NCBI GenBank assembly: GCA_003538615.1
Contig: DPRT01000169.1
Location: 1,410 to 7,959, forward strand
Direction of reading: 5' to 3'
DNA length: 6,550 nt
From: Holophagaceae bacterium
GTDB lineage: Bacteria; Acidobacteriota; Holophagae; Holophagales; Holophagaceae
A model generated the notes under the pieces. The model was not told the origin of the DNA. It saw only the letters and a list, made by a program, of their open reading frames with translations, and made no database searches. Within the stretch, counting starts at the first letter, position 1. Every line of letters starts with the position of its first letter. This document shows, piece by piece, positions 6,054 to 6,550 of this stretch. The position numbers and the translations under genes are program-made.

Positions 6054-6550
6054 ATGCTCAGCTACCGCCTCTGGGTCCAGGCCCATCCCTACCTTTCCGC
6101 CGCCCTCCAGTTCGCCCTGCTGGGCACGCTGGGCGAGATCGTGGCCGCCAGCCTGCGGGCCCGGCGGGCGAGCCTGCCCTGCACCGTCTCCCAGCTGCTG
6201 GCCAAGGCCCTGGCCTGGGCCCTGCTCGGCCTGGTCATCAAGGCGGGATTCGTCGGCATGCGCGGGTTCACCCGGGCCCTGGTGGACCACCACATCCTGC
6301 CGGCCTTCCTGGGTTCGGGACTGGGCTGGGCCTTCGCCCTGTCCACCCTGACCAACACGTTCTTCGGGCCCCAGATGATGCTGTTCCACCGGCTGGAGGA
6401 CAACCTCATCCTCCGCCGCCGGGGCTTCGACGGCATGGGGCCCGCCCTCTGGACCCTGGTCTGGTTCTGGATCCCCGCGCACACCCTGACCTTCAGCCTG
6501 CCTGTGGACTATCAGGTGGGGCTGGCGGCCCTCTGGTCCCTGGCCCTGGG
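6054..6550 (+). CDS. Polytopic membrane protein, Mpv17/PMP22-like C-terminal segment, 3'-truncated by window
   Basis: Not confidently identified. The frame opens at ATG 6054, just after an in-frame TAG at 6042, and runs to the window end without a stop (165 codons). It is very hydrophobic with about five membrane segments, near residues 14-34, 46-65, 80-103, 130-147 and 151-165. An unusual polar stretch, FFGPQMMLFHRLEDNLILRRRGFDG, spans residues 103-127. The following part has W133, W139, P141, F147, P150, Y153, V155 and W161, in a spacing resembling the W-P...Q..NF..VP..yr......W end of eukaryotic Mpv17/PMP22 proteins. The N-terminus, with HPYLSAALQFALLGTLGE, also recalls their 'YP/HP...G.GD' start. 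The internal spacing differs, so homology is only suggested. No proper Shine-Dalgarno is visible; GGG abuts the ATG. It starts 35 bases after mnmA. Confidence 0.7.
   Translation, partial: MLSYRLWVQAHPYLSAALQFALLGTLGEIVAASLRARRASLPCTVSQLLAKALAWALLGLVIKAGFVGMRGFTRALVDHHILPAFLGSGLGWAFALSTLTNTFFGPQMMLFHRLEDNLILRRRGFDGMGPALWTLVWFWIPAHTLTFSLPVDYQVGLAALWSLAL

Noticed and set aside
6048..6484. Minus strand frames of 144 and 131 residues over the last gene
   Set aside because: They are antisense shadows rich in Gln, Gly, Pro and Arg; the + strand reading gives a coherent membrane protein with patterned hydrophobic segments.

Overview
The window is a GC-rich stretch (roughly two-thirds G+C by eye) with all genes on the + strand and tightly packed. 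It comes from a diderm (Gram-negative-type) bacterium: it carries a Kdo-pathway enzyme and the inner-membrane permease of the LPS transport machine. Gene style (GC-rich, GTG starts, LptF and LptG in one chain, MnmA of the 'CC...PCxxCN' type) would suit an Acidobacteriota/Holophagae-like organism, but that placement is inference from the reading alone.

Layout. (1) 1-471: C-terminal part of arabinose-5-phosphate isomerase (KdsD), with the end of the SIS domain and two CBS domains. (2) 472-547: short AT-rich gap with a plausible promoter. (3) 548-2767: one 739-residue reading frame that reads as LptF followed by LptG, twelve predicted membrane helices in all. (4) 2768-2828: gap with a GC-rich hairpin just before a Shine-Dalgarno site. 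(5) 2829-4856: a five-helix membrane protein with an extracytoplasmic alkaline-phosphatase-fold domain of the LTA synthase / phosphoglycerol transferase type. (6) 4921-6018 (possibly from 4885): MnmA, the tRNA U34 2-thiolase. (7) 6054 to the window end: the start of a small polytopic membrane protein, not confidently identified, with a Mpv17/PMP22-like segment.

How the genes fit together. KdsD makes the precursor of Kdo, the inner-core sugar of LPS. LptFG extracts finished LPS from the inner membrane. The phosphatase-superfamily transferase could decorate an envelope glycan or lipid at the outer face of the same membrane. The first three genes therefore form an envelope-biogenesis block, while mnmA is a housekeeping neighbour, probably co-transcribed by proximity. 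No mobile element, CRISPR array, tRNA or rRNA was seen. Most of the window is ordinary core genome. The points most worth a second look are the LptF-LptG fusion, the LTA-synthase-like enzyme beside LPS genes, the Mpv17-like reading of the last protein, and clusters of AT-rich codons lying on functional motifs.
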